Part shown: positions 43,120 through 51,929 of the stretch, piece by piece
Layout: every line of letters starts with the position of its first letter
Numbering within the stretch: the first letter of the stretch is position 1
Assembly: GCA_963703085.1 (NCBI GenBank)
Contig: OY969789.1
Span: 2,604,001 to 2,668,000, forward strand
DNA: 64,000 bases
Direction: 5' to 3'
Origin: DATAEG01 sp963703085
Lineage (GTDB): Bacteria; Actinomycetota; Actinomycetes; Mycobacteriales; Jatrophihabitantaceae
Translations under genes and position numbers: made by a program
The notes under the pieces: model-generated
What the model was told of the DNA's origin: nothing
Database searches by the model: none
What the model saw: the letters and a program-made list of their open reading frames with translations, nothing else

Positions 43120-44463
43120 GTGACCGCTTCCCGATCCGACTCTGTCGAACGCCCCGCCGTCCGGACATTCGTCTTGGACACCTCGGTCCTGCTGTCCGAC
43201 CCGGGGGCGCTGGCCCGGTTCGGGGAGCACGACGTGGTCCTGCCGTTGGTGGTGATCAGCGAGCTGGAGGGCAAACGGCATCACCCTGAGCTCGGCTGGT
43301 TCGCCCGGCAGACGTTGCGGGTGCTCGACGACCTGCGGATCAAGTACGGCAGGTTGGACGATGCAGTACCGATCGGCGATGCCGGGGGCAGCCTGCACGT
43401 CGAGCTGAACCACTCCGATCTCGGCACGCTGCCGGCGGGCTTCCGAGTGGATACCAACGACTCCCGGATCCTCGCGGTCGCCGCGAACCTTGCGGCCGAG
43501 GGAAAGGCGGTGACGCTGGTCAGCAAAGACATGCCGTTACGGGTCAAGGCGGCCAGCGTCGGCATCAACGCAGATGAGTACCAGATCCATCCGGCGATCG
43601 ACTCGGGCTGGACCGGGATGGAGGAGCGCGAGGTCAGCACGGCGGTCATCGACGCGCTGTACAGCGACGAGCGCTTCGACGTAGCCGACCATCCCGAGCT
43701 CGTCGACGCCGCCGACCTGCCCTGCCACACCGGCATGGTGCTGCATTCCGTCCGTGGTTCGGCGTTGGCCCGGATGTCCCCGGACAAGCAACTGCGCCTG
43801 GTCCGCGGTGATCGGGAGGCGTTCGGACTGCGCGGTCGCTCGGCCGAGCAACGCATCGCGCTCGACCTGTTGCTCGACCCGGAGATCGGCATCGTCTCGA
43901 TGGGTGGTCGGGCCGGGACCGGCAAGTCGGCGCTCGCCCTGTGCGCCGGACTGGAATCGGTGATGGAACGGCGCGCGCACAAGCGGGTGGTGGTGTTCCG
44001 GCCGCTGTACGCCGTTGGTGGGCAGGAACTCGGCTACTTGCCCGGCAGCGAGAACGAGAAGATGGCCCCGTGGGCGCAAGCCGTGTACGACACCCTCGGC
44101 GCGTTGGTCAGCCGCGATGTGATGGAGGAGGTCATCGATCGTGGGATGCTCGAGGTGCTGCCGCTGACGCACATCCGCGGCCGCTCGCTGCACGACTCGT
44201 TCGTGATTGTCGACGAAGCGCAGTCACTCGAGCGCAACGTGTTGCTGACCGTCCTCTCGCGGATAGGACAGGGCTCCCGGGTGGTACTCACCCATGATGT
44301 GGCGCAGCGGGACAACCTGCGGGTCGGCCGGCACGACGGCGTCGCGGCCGTGATCGAAGCGCTGCGCGGCCATCCGCTCTTTGCCCACGTCACGCTGACC
44401 CGCTCGGAGCGTTCCCCGATCGCGGCACTGGTCACCGAGATGCTGGAGGCGCTGCCGCTCTGA
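43120..44463 (+). CDS. phoH2: PhoH2: PIN domain fused to PhoH ATPase
   Basis: This 447-aa protein joins an N-terminal PIN ribonuclease fold (TFVLDTSVLLSDPGAL, TNDSRILAVAANL) to a PhoH helicase-like ATPase (Walker A GGRAGTGKSALAL, Walker B SFVIVDEAQSLE, ALVTEMLEALPL). PhoH2 proteins unwind and cut RNA; the mycobacterial member is linked to a toxin-like role. In M. tuberculosis Rv1095 has this place (recalled). GTG start at 43120. No antitoxin-type small gene (such as phoAT) is visible directly upstream. Confidence 0.92.
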   Translation: MTASRSDSVERPAVRTFVLDTSVLLSDPGALARFGEHDVVLPLVVISELEGKRHHPELGWFARQTLRVLDDLRIKYGRLDDAVPIGDAGGSLHVELNHSDLGTLPAGFRVDTNDSRILAVAANLAAEGKAVTLVSKDMPLRVKAASVGINADEYQIHPAIDSGWTGMEEREVSTAVIDALYSDERFDVADHPELVDAADLPCHTGMVLHSVRGSALARMSPDKQLRLVRGDREAFGLRGRSAEQRIALDLLLDPEIGIVSMGGRAGTGKSALALCAGLESVMERRAHKRVVVFRPLYAVGGQELGYLPGSENEKMAPWAQAVYDTLGALVSRDVMEEVIDRGMLEVLPLTHIRGRSLHDSFVIVDEAQSLERNVLLTVLSRIGQGSRVVLTHDVAQRDNLRVGRHDGVAAVIEALRGHPLFAHVTLTRSERSPIAALVTEMLEALPL

Positions 44464-44490
44464 CCGGGACGATCTCGGGATAATGGCGCG

Positions 44491-45324
44491 ATGGCGCCGA
44501 CGACCTCGAGATCCTCGCGAGAATTCCGGGTGGGCATCTCGGGATGGCGGTATCCACCGTGGCGCGGCGTGTTCTACCCGAAGGGCCTGCGCCAGCGCGA
44601 CGAGCTGGCCTACGCGTCCAGCAGGTTGAACAGCATCGAGATCAATGGCTCGTTCTACTCCTTGCAGCGCCCGGCAAGTTATCAGAACTGGTACGCCGAT
44701 ACTCCCGACGGCTTCGTGTTCAGCGTCAAGGGGCCGCGGTTCATCACCCACATGAAGAAGCTGGCCGACATCGACGTGCCGCTGGCCAACTTCTTCGCCT
44801 CCGGGGTGCTGGGGCTGCGGGAGAAGTTCGGCCCGGTGCTCTGGCAGTTGCCCCCGACCCTCGGTTTCGACGCCGACCGGCTGGCGGACTTCTTCAACCG
44901 GCTCCCGCGCAGCACCGCGGCCGCGTCGCGGATGGCCCGCAGACACGACGCCCGGCTGACCGGCCGAGCGCTGCTGAAGACGGATGCCGACCGGCCGATC
45001 CGGCATGCGGTTGAAGTGCGCCACAAGAGCTTCGAAACCGACGCTTTCACCGACTTGTTGCGTGCCTACGACATCGCAGTGGTGGTTGCCGACACCGCGG
45101 GCAAGTGGCCGATGATCCGACAGCGCACGGCGGCCGACTTCGTCTATCTGCGCCTGCACGGCGACGCCGAGTTGTACGTCAGTGGCTACAGTGCCGAGAA
45201 GCTGGACGAATGGGCAACGTGGATCGACGCCCAAGGATGCGACGGCTACGTCTACTTCGACAACGACGTGAAGGTGCACGCGCCGTTCGACGCGATCGCG
45301 CTGGCCGAGCGGTTGCGCGGTTAA
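44491..45324 (+). CDS. DUF72 family protein (YecE-like)
   Basis: This 277-aa TIM-barrel-like protein contains EFRVGISGWRYPPWRG, RLNSIEINGSFYSLQRP, KGPRFITHMKKLADIDVPL, AVEVRHKSFETD and DFVYLRLHGDAELYV, all typical of DUF72. No enzymatic activity is established for the family. ATG 44491, 27 bp after phoH2. The end overlaps the convergent CBS gene by 4 bp. Confidence 0.88.
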   Translation: MAPTTSRSSREFRVGISGWRYPPWRGVFYPKGLRQRDELAYASSRLNSIEINGSFYSLQRPASYQNWYADTPDGFVFSVKGPRFITHMKKLADIDVPLANFFASGVLGLREKFGPVLWQLPPTLGFDADRLADFFNRLPRSTAAASRMARRHDARLTGRALLKTDADRPIRHAVEVRHKSFETDAFTDLLRAYDIAVVVADTAGKWPMIRQRTAADFVYLRLHGDAELYVSGYSAEKLDEWATWIDAQGCDGYVYFDNDVKVHAPFDAIALAERLRG

Positions 45325-45752
45325 CTCCCGCTGATGTAACTCGACAACTGCTCCGTGGTGCTCTGCAACTCGTCGATACGGTTCTTCACCACGTCGCCGA
45401 TGCTCACGATGCCCACCAGGTGCTCGTCGTCGACGACCGGCAAGTGGCGAATGTGCTTGTCGGTCATCACGCGCATCGCGTCGACCACGTCGGTATGACT
45501 GGAACAGTTCGACACCTCGGTCGTCATGATGTCCTTGACGGCCGCGCCCAGCACTGCGGCACCGCGCTCCTGCATCCGTCGCACGATGTCGCGCTCGGAG
45601 ACGATGCCGACGATGGATCCGTCGGGATCGGTGACGACGAGCGCGCCGATGTCGCGCTCGGCCAATTCATCCAGAGCTTGCTCCACGGTCATGCTGCCGG
45701 TTGCGGTTGCCACGGCAGTTCCCTTGCGGTGCAGCACATCGCTGATCTTCAT
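45321..45752 (-). CDS. Two-CBS-domain protein
   Basis: This 143-aa protein consists of a tandem CBS pair (ERDIGALVVTDPDGSIVGIV, HIRHLPVVDDEHLVGIVSIG), a Bateman module that usually binds adenine nucleotides. It resembles the hypoxia/stress CBS proteins of actinobacteria. There is no catalytic or DNA-binding partner domain. ATG 45752 is preferred over 45968, which extends over a low-complexity Arg-rich stretch. Confidence 0.9.
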   Translation of the reverse strand: MKISDVLHRKGTAVATATGSMTVEQALDELAERDIGALVVTDPDGSIVGIVSERDIVRRMQERGAAVLGAAVKDIMTTEVSNCSSHTDVVDAMRVMTDKHIRHLPVVDDEHLVGIVSIGDVVKNRIDELQSTTEQLSSYISGS

Positions 45753-45831
45753 GCGATCCCTCCGCTCGGTCCCCGCCAGCCTAGCCCGCAGCTGTGACCT
45801 GGACCACACCGTAGCGGCGGGCGGTCGCCCC

Positions 45832-46416
45832 TTACCCCGGCGTGGCCTCGAGCGCCGCCGTCTCGGCCGGCATCGCCGGCTGCCCGTCGATGCTCTCCGC
45901 GTTTGTGGTTCGCCAGTACTTGCGGAAGTAGGCCTCGTCGCGGCGCTCCTGGCCACGGTCCAACACATCGCGATCGGCGACGAAGTCCATTCGGGGGACG
46001 GCGTAACCGCAGGAATCGGCTACCCGGTCGAGGTCGACGACGATGATCGAACGCAGTCCGAGGTCGCGCGATTTGGCGAAGCAGCCGCGCAGGTCGGCGA
46101 ACTGCGCGTCACCGGGGAATACCGGGCGGCCCCGACCGTAAAGCCGAACGATTTTCGGCGGGCCGGTGAAGGCGCTGAACATCAGCGTCACCCGGCCGTT
46201 TTCGCGGAGGTGCGCGATCGTCTCGGCGCCGCTGCCGGTGTAGTCGAGGTAGCCCACCCGGGTGTCCGACAGCACGGCGAACGTCCCACCCATGCCCTTC
46301 GGCGAGGCGTTGATGTGGCCGCCATCGCCGCTCGGTGCGGTAGCCACCACGAACATCGGCTGCGCCAGCAACCAGGTACGCAGCCGATCATCGATGCCGT
46401 CGTAAACCTTGCCCAT
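45832..46416 (-). CDS. Pyridoxamine 5'-phosphate oxidase-like flavoprotein
   Basis: This 194-aa split-barrel protein reads MFVVATAPSGDGGHINASPKG at the substrate face, GYLDYTGSGAETIAHLRENG, VTLMFSAFTGPPKIVRLYGR and CGYAVPRMDF, as in the FMN-binding pyridoxamine-oxidase-like group. Members of this group bind FMN or F420, and the natural substrate is often unknown. It is not the pathway enzyme PdxH, which has other motifs. The start is ATG 46416. Confidence 0.82.
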   Translation of the reverse strand: MGKVYDGIDDRLRTWLLAQPMFVVATAPSGDGGHINASPKGMGGTFAVLSDTRVGYLDYTGSGAETIAHLRENGRVTLMFSAFTGPPKIVRLYGRGRPVFPGDAQFADLRGCFAKSRDLGLRSIIVVDLDRVADSCGYAVPRMDFVADRDVLDRGQERRDEAYFRKYWRTTNAESIDGQPAMPAETAALEATPG

Positions 46417-46469
46417 TACCTGAGGCTACCGAGGCCCCGAGCCCGGCGCGCGATCGCCATACTGACCCC

Positions 46470-47009
46470 ATGCGCACACCGCGGATCCCGATGGTCGTCG
46501 AGTACGACGAAACCTGGCCGGCGCAGTTCGAGACCGAGCGGGCTGCCCTCGCTCATGCGCTGGGCAGCCTGGTGGTCACGGACGTGGAACACATCGGGTC
46601 GACGGCGATCCCGTCGATGCCGGCCAAACCGATCCTCGACATGATGGCCGGCGTCGCCCGGTTGACCGACGCTGACGCAGCCGAACCCTTGCTGGCCGAG
46701 CGCGGCTATGCGCGGCAGGTGCACCGCGTCGACGCCGTCCTGTTCACCAAGGTTGCCCACGCGACGGCGACCCACAGTCTGCAACTGACCGAACCGGGCA
46801 GCGACCTGTGGCGGGAACGGCTTGCGTTTCGCGACGCGCTGCGCGCTGATCCCGAGCTCATCGCGCAGTACGCCGAACTCAAAGCCCAGTTGCTCCGGGA
46901 GGCCGGAGGCACGGTCTACGACGCGCGCGGCAAGCGTGAATTTGTCCGTCGCGTTCTGCGCGAGGCCGGAGTCGAGCTGCGTGACGACCGGCACGCACCC
47001 GGTCGGTGA
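46470..47009 (+). CDS. GrpB family protein (UPF0157)
   Basis: This 179-aa protein is of the GrpB/UPF0157 group of the nucleotidyltransferase superfamily: VVEYDETWPAQFETERAALA, VEHIGSTAIPSMPAKPILDM and the YAELKAQLLREAGG end. Some fused relatives are joined to CoaE. No defined function is known. ATG 46470. It is convergent with fumC, 3 bp apart. Confidence 0.88.
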   Translation: MRTPRIPMVVEYDETWPAQFETERAALAHALGSLVVTDVEHIGSTAIPSMPAKPILDMMAGVARLTDADAAEPLLAERGYARQVHRVDAVLFTKVAHATATHSLQLTEPGSDLWRERLAFRDALRADPELIAQYAELKAQLLREAGGTVYDARGKREFVRRVLREAGVELRDDRHAPGR

Positions 47010-47012
47010 CGG

Positions 47013-48431
47013 CTAGCTGGGCGGCTTGGTCATTGACAGCACGTCGAGGGTCTCGTCGAGCTGTTGCTCGGAGATCGCGCCGGAGCTGACGTGCCCGCGC
47101 TCGATGACGACCTCGCGGATCGTCTTGCGTTCGGCCAGCGACTGCTTGGCAATCTTGGCAGCCTCGTCGTAGCCGACGAAGTGGTTCAGCGGGGTCACGA
47201 TCGACGGTGACGACTCGGCGTACTCGCGGCAGCGCTCCACGTTGGCGACGAGGCCACTGACACACCGGTCGGCGAACACCCGCGAGATGTTGGCCAGCAA
47301 ACGCACCGACTCGAGCACGTTGCGGGCCATCACCGGCAGGAACACATTCAACTCGAATGCGCCCGCGGCTCCGCTCCACGCCACCGCGGCGTCGTTGCCG
47401 ACGACCTGCGCGACGACCTGGGTGAGCGCCTCCGGCAGGACCGGATTGACCTTGCCCGGCATGATCGAGCTGCCCGGCTGCAGGTCCGGCAGGGCCAGCT
47501 CGGACAGCCCGGTGCGGGGACCGGAACCCATCCACCGGATGTCGTTGGCGATCTTGTTGAGCCCGACCGCGACGGTGCGCAGCTGGCCGGACAGCTCGAC
47601 CAGGCCGTCGCGGGCGCCCTGCGCCTCGAAATGGTTGCGGGCCTCGGTGAGCGGCAGTCCCGTCTCGGCAGCCACCTTCCGGATGACGTCCGCGGCGAAG
47701 CCGGCCGGCGCGTTGATGCCGGTGCCGACGGCGGTCCCGCCCAGCGGCAGTTCGGCCAGCCGCGGGAGTGTGGCCTGCACCCGCTCGACGCCATAGCGGA
47801 CCTGTGCCGCGTAACCACCGAACTCCTGACCGAGCGTTACCGGAGTGGCGTCCATCAGGTGCGTGCGGCCGGACTTCACCACGTCGGCAAACTCGGTGGA
47901 CTTCGCCTCCAGCGCCGCGGCGAGATACTGCAACGCCGGCACCAGATCCACCACGACCGCTTTCGTCGCGGCGACGTGGATCGCCGACGGGAACTGGTCG
48001 TTACTGCTCAGCGGATCGTTGACGTCGTCGTTCGGGTGCACCGTGACGTCGCCGCCCAGGCGCTCGGCAGCCAGCGAGGCGAGCACCTCGTTCGCGTTCA
48101 TGTTGCTCGAGGTGCCCGAGCCGGTCTGGAACACGTCGATCGGGAACTCCGCGTCCCAATCGCCGCGGGCCACCTCCTGAGCCGCCGCAGCGATGGCCTC
48201 CGCCTTGGCCGGGTCGAGCAGACCGCGCTCGGCACGCACTCGCGCGCCGGCACCCTTGATCAGCGCGAGCCCGGCGATCAGCTCCCGCTCGATGGGCTGG
48301 CCGGAGATCGGGAAGTTTTCGACGGCGCGCTGCGTCTGCGCCCGCCATTTCGCGGCCGCGGGAACGCGGACCTCACCCATCGAGTCGGTCTCGATCCGGT
48401 ACTGCTGGGCCTCGTTCGGGGTCGGGCTCAT
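47013..48431 (-). CDS. fumC: Class II fumarate hydratase
   Basis: This 472-aa enzyme interconverts fumarate and L-malate in the TCA cycle, downstream of the succinate dehydrogenase encoded elsewhere in this window. Active-site motifs are SGTSSNMNANEV, SGRTHLMDATP and the family signature GSSIMPGKVNPV. ATG 48431 (MSPTPNEAQ). A short hairpin at 48451-48465 lies in its leader. It is near glpX, in the order fumC-glpX recalled for M. tuberculosis Rv1098c-Rv1099c. Confidence 0.96.
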   Translation of the reverse strand: MSPTPNEAQQYRIETDSMGEVRVPAAAKWRAQTQRAVENFPISGQPIERELIAGLALIKGAGARVRAERGLLDPAKAEAIAAAAQEVARGDWDAEFPIDVFQTGSGTSSNMNANEVLASLAAERLGGDVTVHPNDDVNDPLSSNDQFPSAIHVAATKAVVVDLVPALQYLAAALEAKSTEFADVVKSGRTHLMDATPVTLGQEFGGYAAQVRYGVERVQATLPRLAELPLGGTAVGTGINAPAGFAADVIRKVAAETGLPLTEARNHFEAQGARDGLVELSGQLRTVAVGLNKIANDIRWMGSGPRTGLSELALPDLQPGSSIMPGKVNPVLPEALTQVVAQVVGNDAAVAWSGAAGAFELNVFLPVMARNVLESVRLLANISRVFADRCVSGLVANVERCREYAESSPSIVTPLNHFVGYDEAAKIAKQSLAERKTIREVVIERGHVSSGAISEQQLDETLDVLSMTKPPS

Positions 48432-48450
48432 GGGGGCGGCGCGCTCCTTT

Positions 48451-48465
48451 ACGGTCGTGGACCGT
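48451..48465. promoter_or_regulatory. Small hairpin upstream of fumC
   Basis: ACGGTC (48451-48456), loop GTG, GACCGT (48460-48465): a perfect 6-bp stem in the leader of fumC, 20 bp before its start. It could be a leader structure or chance; its role is unknown. Confidence 0.3.
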
Positions 48466-48559
48466 CCTCGATCCTAGAGTCGCCCCGAGCGGACAGGCCC
48501 GGCAGTGTTCCCGATCTCACCTCAACCGAACCAGCCGGGGACGGCAGCCGAACCCTTAG

Positions 48560-48964
48560 CTACTGCCCGAAACTCTGCTGCCCGACCGGCGGCTGACTGC
48601 CCTGCCCATATCCGAGCTGCGCCGCGGTCTGCCGGGCGCCCTCGTCCATGGGGATGGCTACGACGGCGGTGCCGTAGGCGCAGATCTCGGTCCAGGTCTC
48701 GCCCATCTCCGACGTGTCGAAGCGCATCGCGACCACTGCATTGCCACCGCGGGCGCGGGCCTCTTCGAGCATCCGGCCCATCACTTCGTTACGGCTGTCC
48801 GACAGCGCCTTGGTCATACCTTTCAGCTCGCCGCCGAACATGGACTTCAGCCCGGCGCCCATCTGGGAGAACGCGTTGCGAGATCGGACGGTGAGGCCGA
48901 ACACCTCGCCACACACGCGCTGTATCTGCCATCCGGGAATGTCGTTGCTGGTGACGACGAGCAT
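48560..48964 (-). CDS. UPF0145/YbjQ heavy-metal-binding-like protein
   Basis: This 134-aa protein begins MLVVTSNDIPGWQIQRVCGE and contains NAFSQMGAGLKSMFGGELKG and GNAVVAMRFDTSEMGETWTEICAYGTAV, as in YbjQ/UPF0145. The pentameric family is of unknown function, although called heavy-metal binding. The Gln/Gly-rich tail (QPPVGQQSFGQ) is unusual. It lies between fumC and glpX, 8 bp from the latter, so it is probably in the glpX transcript. Confidence 0.82.
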   Translation of the reverse strand: MLVVTSNDIPGWQIQRVCGEVFGLTVRSRNAFSQMGAGLKSMFGGELKGMTKALSDSRNEVMGRMLEEARARGGNAVVAMRFDTSEMGETWTEICAYGTAVVAIPMDEGARQTAAQLGYGQGSQPPVGQQSFGQ

Positions 48965-48972
48965 GACCTGCC

Positions 48973-50019
48973 TCAGTTCTTATCGAAGTTGACGGAGGAG
49001 TAAGCGCGCAGCTTGCCCAGTTGGTGCATGGAATCGACCAGCCGGATCGTCCCGGACTTCGAACGCATCACGATCGACTGGGTGGATACGGAGTCGGCGC
49101 GGTAGTGCACGCCGCGTAGCAGCTCGCCATCAGTGATGCCGGTCGCGCAGAAGAAGACGTCCTGACCGGAGACCAGGTCGCTGGTGGTGAGCACCCGCTC
49201 CAGGTCGTGCCCGGCGTCCAACGCTTTGCGACGCTCGTCCTCGTCCTGCGGCCAGAGCCGGCCCTGGATCGAGCCGCCCATGCATTTCAGAGCGGCCGCG
49301 GCGATGATGCCCTCCGGAGTGCCCCCGATTCCCAGCAGCAGGTCGATACCGGTGCCCGGCCGGGCCGCCATGATCGCTCCGGCCACGTCGCCGTCGGAGA
49401 TGAACCGGATCCGCGCACCGGACGCGCGCACCTCGTGCACCAGGTCGTCATGCCGTGGGCGATCGAGGATGCAGACGGTGACGTCCTCGTTGTGGCCGCC
49501 CTTCGCCCGCGCCACTGCGGCGATGTTCACGGCGACCGGCGCGGTGATGTCGATCGCGTCCGCAGCCTCCGGACCGGTGGCGATCTTCTCCATGTAGAAG
49601 ACCGCCGACGGGTCGAACATGCTGCCCCGCTCGGCCACTGCGATGACCGCCACCGCATTGGGCATGCCCTTGCTCATCAAGGTGGTTCCGTCGATCGGGT
49701 CGACGGCCACATCGCATTCCGGGCCAGTGCCGTCGCCGACCAGTTCCCCGTTGTAGAGCATCGGGGCGTGGTCCTTCTCGCCCTCGCCGATGACGACCGT
49801 GCCACGCATGGAAACGGTGCCTATGAGCGCCCGCATCGCATCCACGGCCGCGCCGTCTCCGCCGTTCTTGTCGCCCCGGCCGACCCATCGGCCGCCGGCC
49901 ATTGCCGCTGCCTCGGTCACCCGAACGAGTTCCAGCGCCAGGTTCCGATCCGGAGCCTGCCGGGGGACGGCGAGCTCGGGAGGCACCCCAGCCGGAGCCG
50001 CTGACCGGTCGTCGCTCAT
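48973..50019 (-). CDS. glpX: Class II fructose-1,6-bisphosphatase
   Basis: This 348-aa enzyme removes the 1-phosphate of fructose-1,6-bisphosphate in gluconeogenesis. Motifs are GGRWVGRGDKNGGDGAAVDAM, GTVVIGEGEKDHAPMLYNGE and the metal site VAVDPIDGTTLMSKGMP, with GGTPEGIIAAAALK near the sugar site. ATG 50019 was chosen; the longer reading to 50097 has no ribosome site. It is often the only FBPase in actinobacteria. Confidence 0.95.
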   Translation of the reverse strand: MSDDRSAAPAGVPPELAVPRQAPDRNLALELVRVTEAAAMAGGRWVGRGDKNGGDGAAVDAMRALIGTVSMRGTVVIGEGEKDHAPMLYNGELVGDGTGPECDVAVDPIDGTTLMSKGMPNAVAVIAVAERGSMFDPSAVFYMEKIATGPEAADAIDITAPVAVNIAAVARAKGGHNEDVTVCILDRPRHDDLVHEVRASGARIRFISDGDVAGAIMAARPGTGIDLLLGIGGTPEGIIAAAALKCMGGSIQGRLWPQDEDERRKALDAGHDLERVLTTSDLVSGQDVFFCATGITDGELLRGVHYRADSVSTQSIVMRSKSGTIRLVDSMHQLGKLRAYSSVNFDKN

Positions 50020-50118
50020 GGTGGCCTCCGATCTCGGTTGGGTCCCGCCGTCGGTCGTGCGCGGCGAGCCCCATCCTGTCAGATGCGCACGGTCCAACCG
50101 GCCTCGCGGAGGTGCTGA

Positions 50119-51060
50119 TCAGCTTTCCGTGGTCGTCAACCGTCGGGTGGCGTCGTCAGCGAGCAGTTGCGCGCCGCGCAGCGCCGCCGGGATCAGCTTG
50201 CCGCCCCGCTGCCCCAGCACGACGCCGGTGATCGACACGTTCGCGCCGTGCACCCTTCGGATCGCGCGGAAGGCGAAGCAGCCGCCGGCGTCATCGTCGG
50301 AGCCGGTCTTGATCCCGACGAACCCGTTGTGGCCGAGCAACGTGTCGGTGTTGGGTACCGTGCCGGCCACCGGCAACGACACCGAGCGGGTCGCGACAAT
50401 GGCGGCGAACACCGGGTTCTTCATGGCGATCAGGGCAAGCCGGAGCTGATCGGTAGCCGTCGAGACCGTCTCGGCCTCGAAGCCGCTCGGGTCGGTGTAA
50501 TAGGTGTGCGTCATATGCAGCTGCTTGGCAGTGCTGTTCATCTTCGCGACGAAGCCGGCCTGGTCACCGGACACGAACACGGCGAGCATTGCGGCGATGT
50601 TGTTCGCGGACGGGATGAGCAGGGCCTGTAACGCTTGCCGTTCGGTCAACTCCTCTCCGGCAGCGACGGGGACGATCGATTCGTCCTGGCCGCGACGTGC
50701 CTGAGTGTCGGCGACGTCTTCGGCGGTCACGGTCAGCGTCGGCCCATCGCTGCCCGCGTCGAGTGGATGCGCCTTGAGTACCAGATACGCGGTCATCACC
50801 TTGGCGACGCTGGCTATCGGCACGGCGTCCTGCGCGGGGCTGGCGAGCAGCTTCCGGCCGTCAACGGTGACCGCGGCCTGTCCCTCGGCCGGCCAGGTCA
50901 CCGCATCCAGATTGGGTTCGGCTAGCTGGCTGGCAGCGGACGGGCCGGCGTGGCGGCGGGACACGGCGAGGGCGAGCCACCCGGCTACGAGGACCAGGCA
51001 CAAGACTGCGACCAGCGCGGTCGCGATGGGTGAGCGGCGGGGTCGGACCATGGCGATCAT
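50119..51060 (-). CDS. D-alanyl-D-alanine carboxypeptidase (PBP5-like)
   Basis: This serine carboxypeptidase trims peptidoglycan stem peptides. An N-terminal membrane helix (SPIATALVAVLCLVLVAGWL) holds it at the outer face. Catalytic motifs are SVAKV (SxxK, with VMTAYLVLK after it), IPSANNIA (SxN) and GIKTGSDDDAGG (KTG). The C-terminal beta domain is short. Start ATG 51060; ATG 51051 is an alternative. It is divergent from a two-component system across a long direct repeat, so it may be part of its envelope regulon. Confidence 0.86.
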   Translation of the reverse strand: MIAMVRPRRSPIATALVAVLCLVLVAGWLALAVSRRHAGPSAASQLAEPNLDAVTWPAEGQAAVTVDGRKLLASPAQDAVPIASVAKVMTAYLVLKAHPLDAGSDGPTLTVTAEDVADTQARRGQDESIVPVAAGEELTERQALQALLIPSANNIAAMLAVFVSGDQAGFVAKMNSTAKQLHMTHTYYTDPSGFEAETVSTATDQLRLALIAMKNPVFAAIVATRSVSLPVAGTVPNTDTLLGHNGFVGIKTGSDDDAGGCFAFRAIRRVHGANVSITGVVLGQRGGKLIPAALRGAQLLADDATRRLTTTES

Positions 51061-51096
51061 GCTCGTCGGGTGATGTCCCTGGCCGGGTGCCGGGCA

Positions 51097-51184
51097 GTCA
51101 CGGCGGGTTCCTACTTCTGTCACGGATTGGTGCTCGCCGGCGCTGAGCAGGGGGTGCGTCACGGCGGTGTCCGGGTTCTGTGAC
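51097..51184. promoter_or_regulatory. Pair of 27-bp direct repeats between DD-carboxypeptidase and regulator
   Basis: Copy 1 spans 51097-51123 and copy 2 spans 51158-51184. Both begin GTCACGGCGG and share TCC and TTCTGT; 21 of 27 positions agree. The period is 61 bp. Copy 2 ends GTGAC, so each copy also looks like two opposed GTCAC half-sites about 17 bp apart. They sit upstream of both divergent genes and resemble response-regulator binding sites. Confidence 0.62.
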
Positions 51185-51224
51185 AAAAGCCCGGACCGGG
51201 CTGTGTACCTGAGAGAATCGAGCT

Positions 51225-51929
51225 GTGAGCCGCCTGCTGCTGGTCGAGGACGACGAAGCTGTTGCCGAGGCGTTGGACCTCGCCCTGACCGGCTTGGGCC
51301 ATGAGGTGAGCCGGGTGGAAAGCGGCGAGCACGTGCAGGCGCTGCTGGACGCCGACCGGATGCATGCCCCGGACGTGGAGCTGGTGCTGCTGGACGTGAT
51401 GTTGCCCGGCATCGACGGCTTCGAGACCTGCCGCCGGATCGGTTCGGCCACGACCACGCCGGTCATCCTGCTGACCGCTCGGGGTGACCCGGTGGACGTG
51501 ATCGTGGGACTGGAATGCGGTGCCGATGACTACGTGGTGAAGCCGGCCGTGCCCCGCGTGCTCGATGCCCGGATCAAGGCGGTGCTGCGCCGCACCGAGC
51601 GCCCGGCAGAGGAGCACGATCGGGCGGACCGGCACGTATTCGGCTCGATCACGGTGGATGAGGCGGCGATGCAGGCCAGCCGCGACGGAGTCGAGATCGG
51701 GCTGACCCCCACCGAGCTGCGGTTGTTCATCGAGCTGGCTCGCCATCCTGGGCACGCGCTCACCCGGCAGACCCTGCTGTCCCGGGTGTGGGACTACGGG
51801 TACTTCGGTGATTCCCGGCTGGTCGACGCCTGCATCCAGCGGCTACGGGCGAAGGTGGAGGACGAGCCGGCCCGGCCCGCGCTCATCCGCACCGTGCGCG
51901 GCGTCGGATACCGGCTGGTCGCACCCTAG
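51225..51929 (+). CDS. OmpR-family response regulator
   Basis: This 234-aa regulator starts at GTG 51225. Receiver: LLLVEDDEAV, Asp in LVLLDVMLPG, LTARG and DDYVVKPAVP (the usual Phe after Lys-Pro is replaced by Ala). Winged helix: LTPTELRLFIELARHPGHAL, IQRLRAKVED, RTVRGVGYRL. The stop overlaps the start of the kinase by one base. It is divergent from the DD-carboxypeptidase with repeats between, suggesting self-control and envelope-stress regulation. Confidence 0.93.
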   Translation: MSRLLLVEDDEAVAEALDLALTGLGHEVSRVESGEHVQALLDADRMHAPDVELVLLDVMLPGIDGFETCRRIGSATTTPVILLTARGDPVDVIVGLECGADDYVVKPAVPRVLDARIKAVLRRTERPAEEHDRADRHVFGSITVDEAAMQASRDGVEIGLTPTELRLFIELARHPGHALTRQTLLSRVWDYGYFGDSRLVDACIQRLRAKVEDEPARPALIRTVRGVGYRLVAP

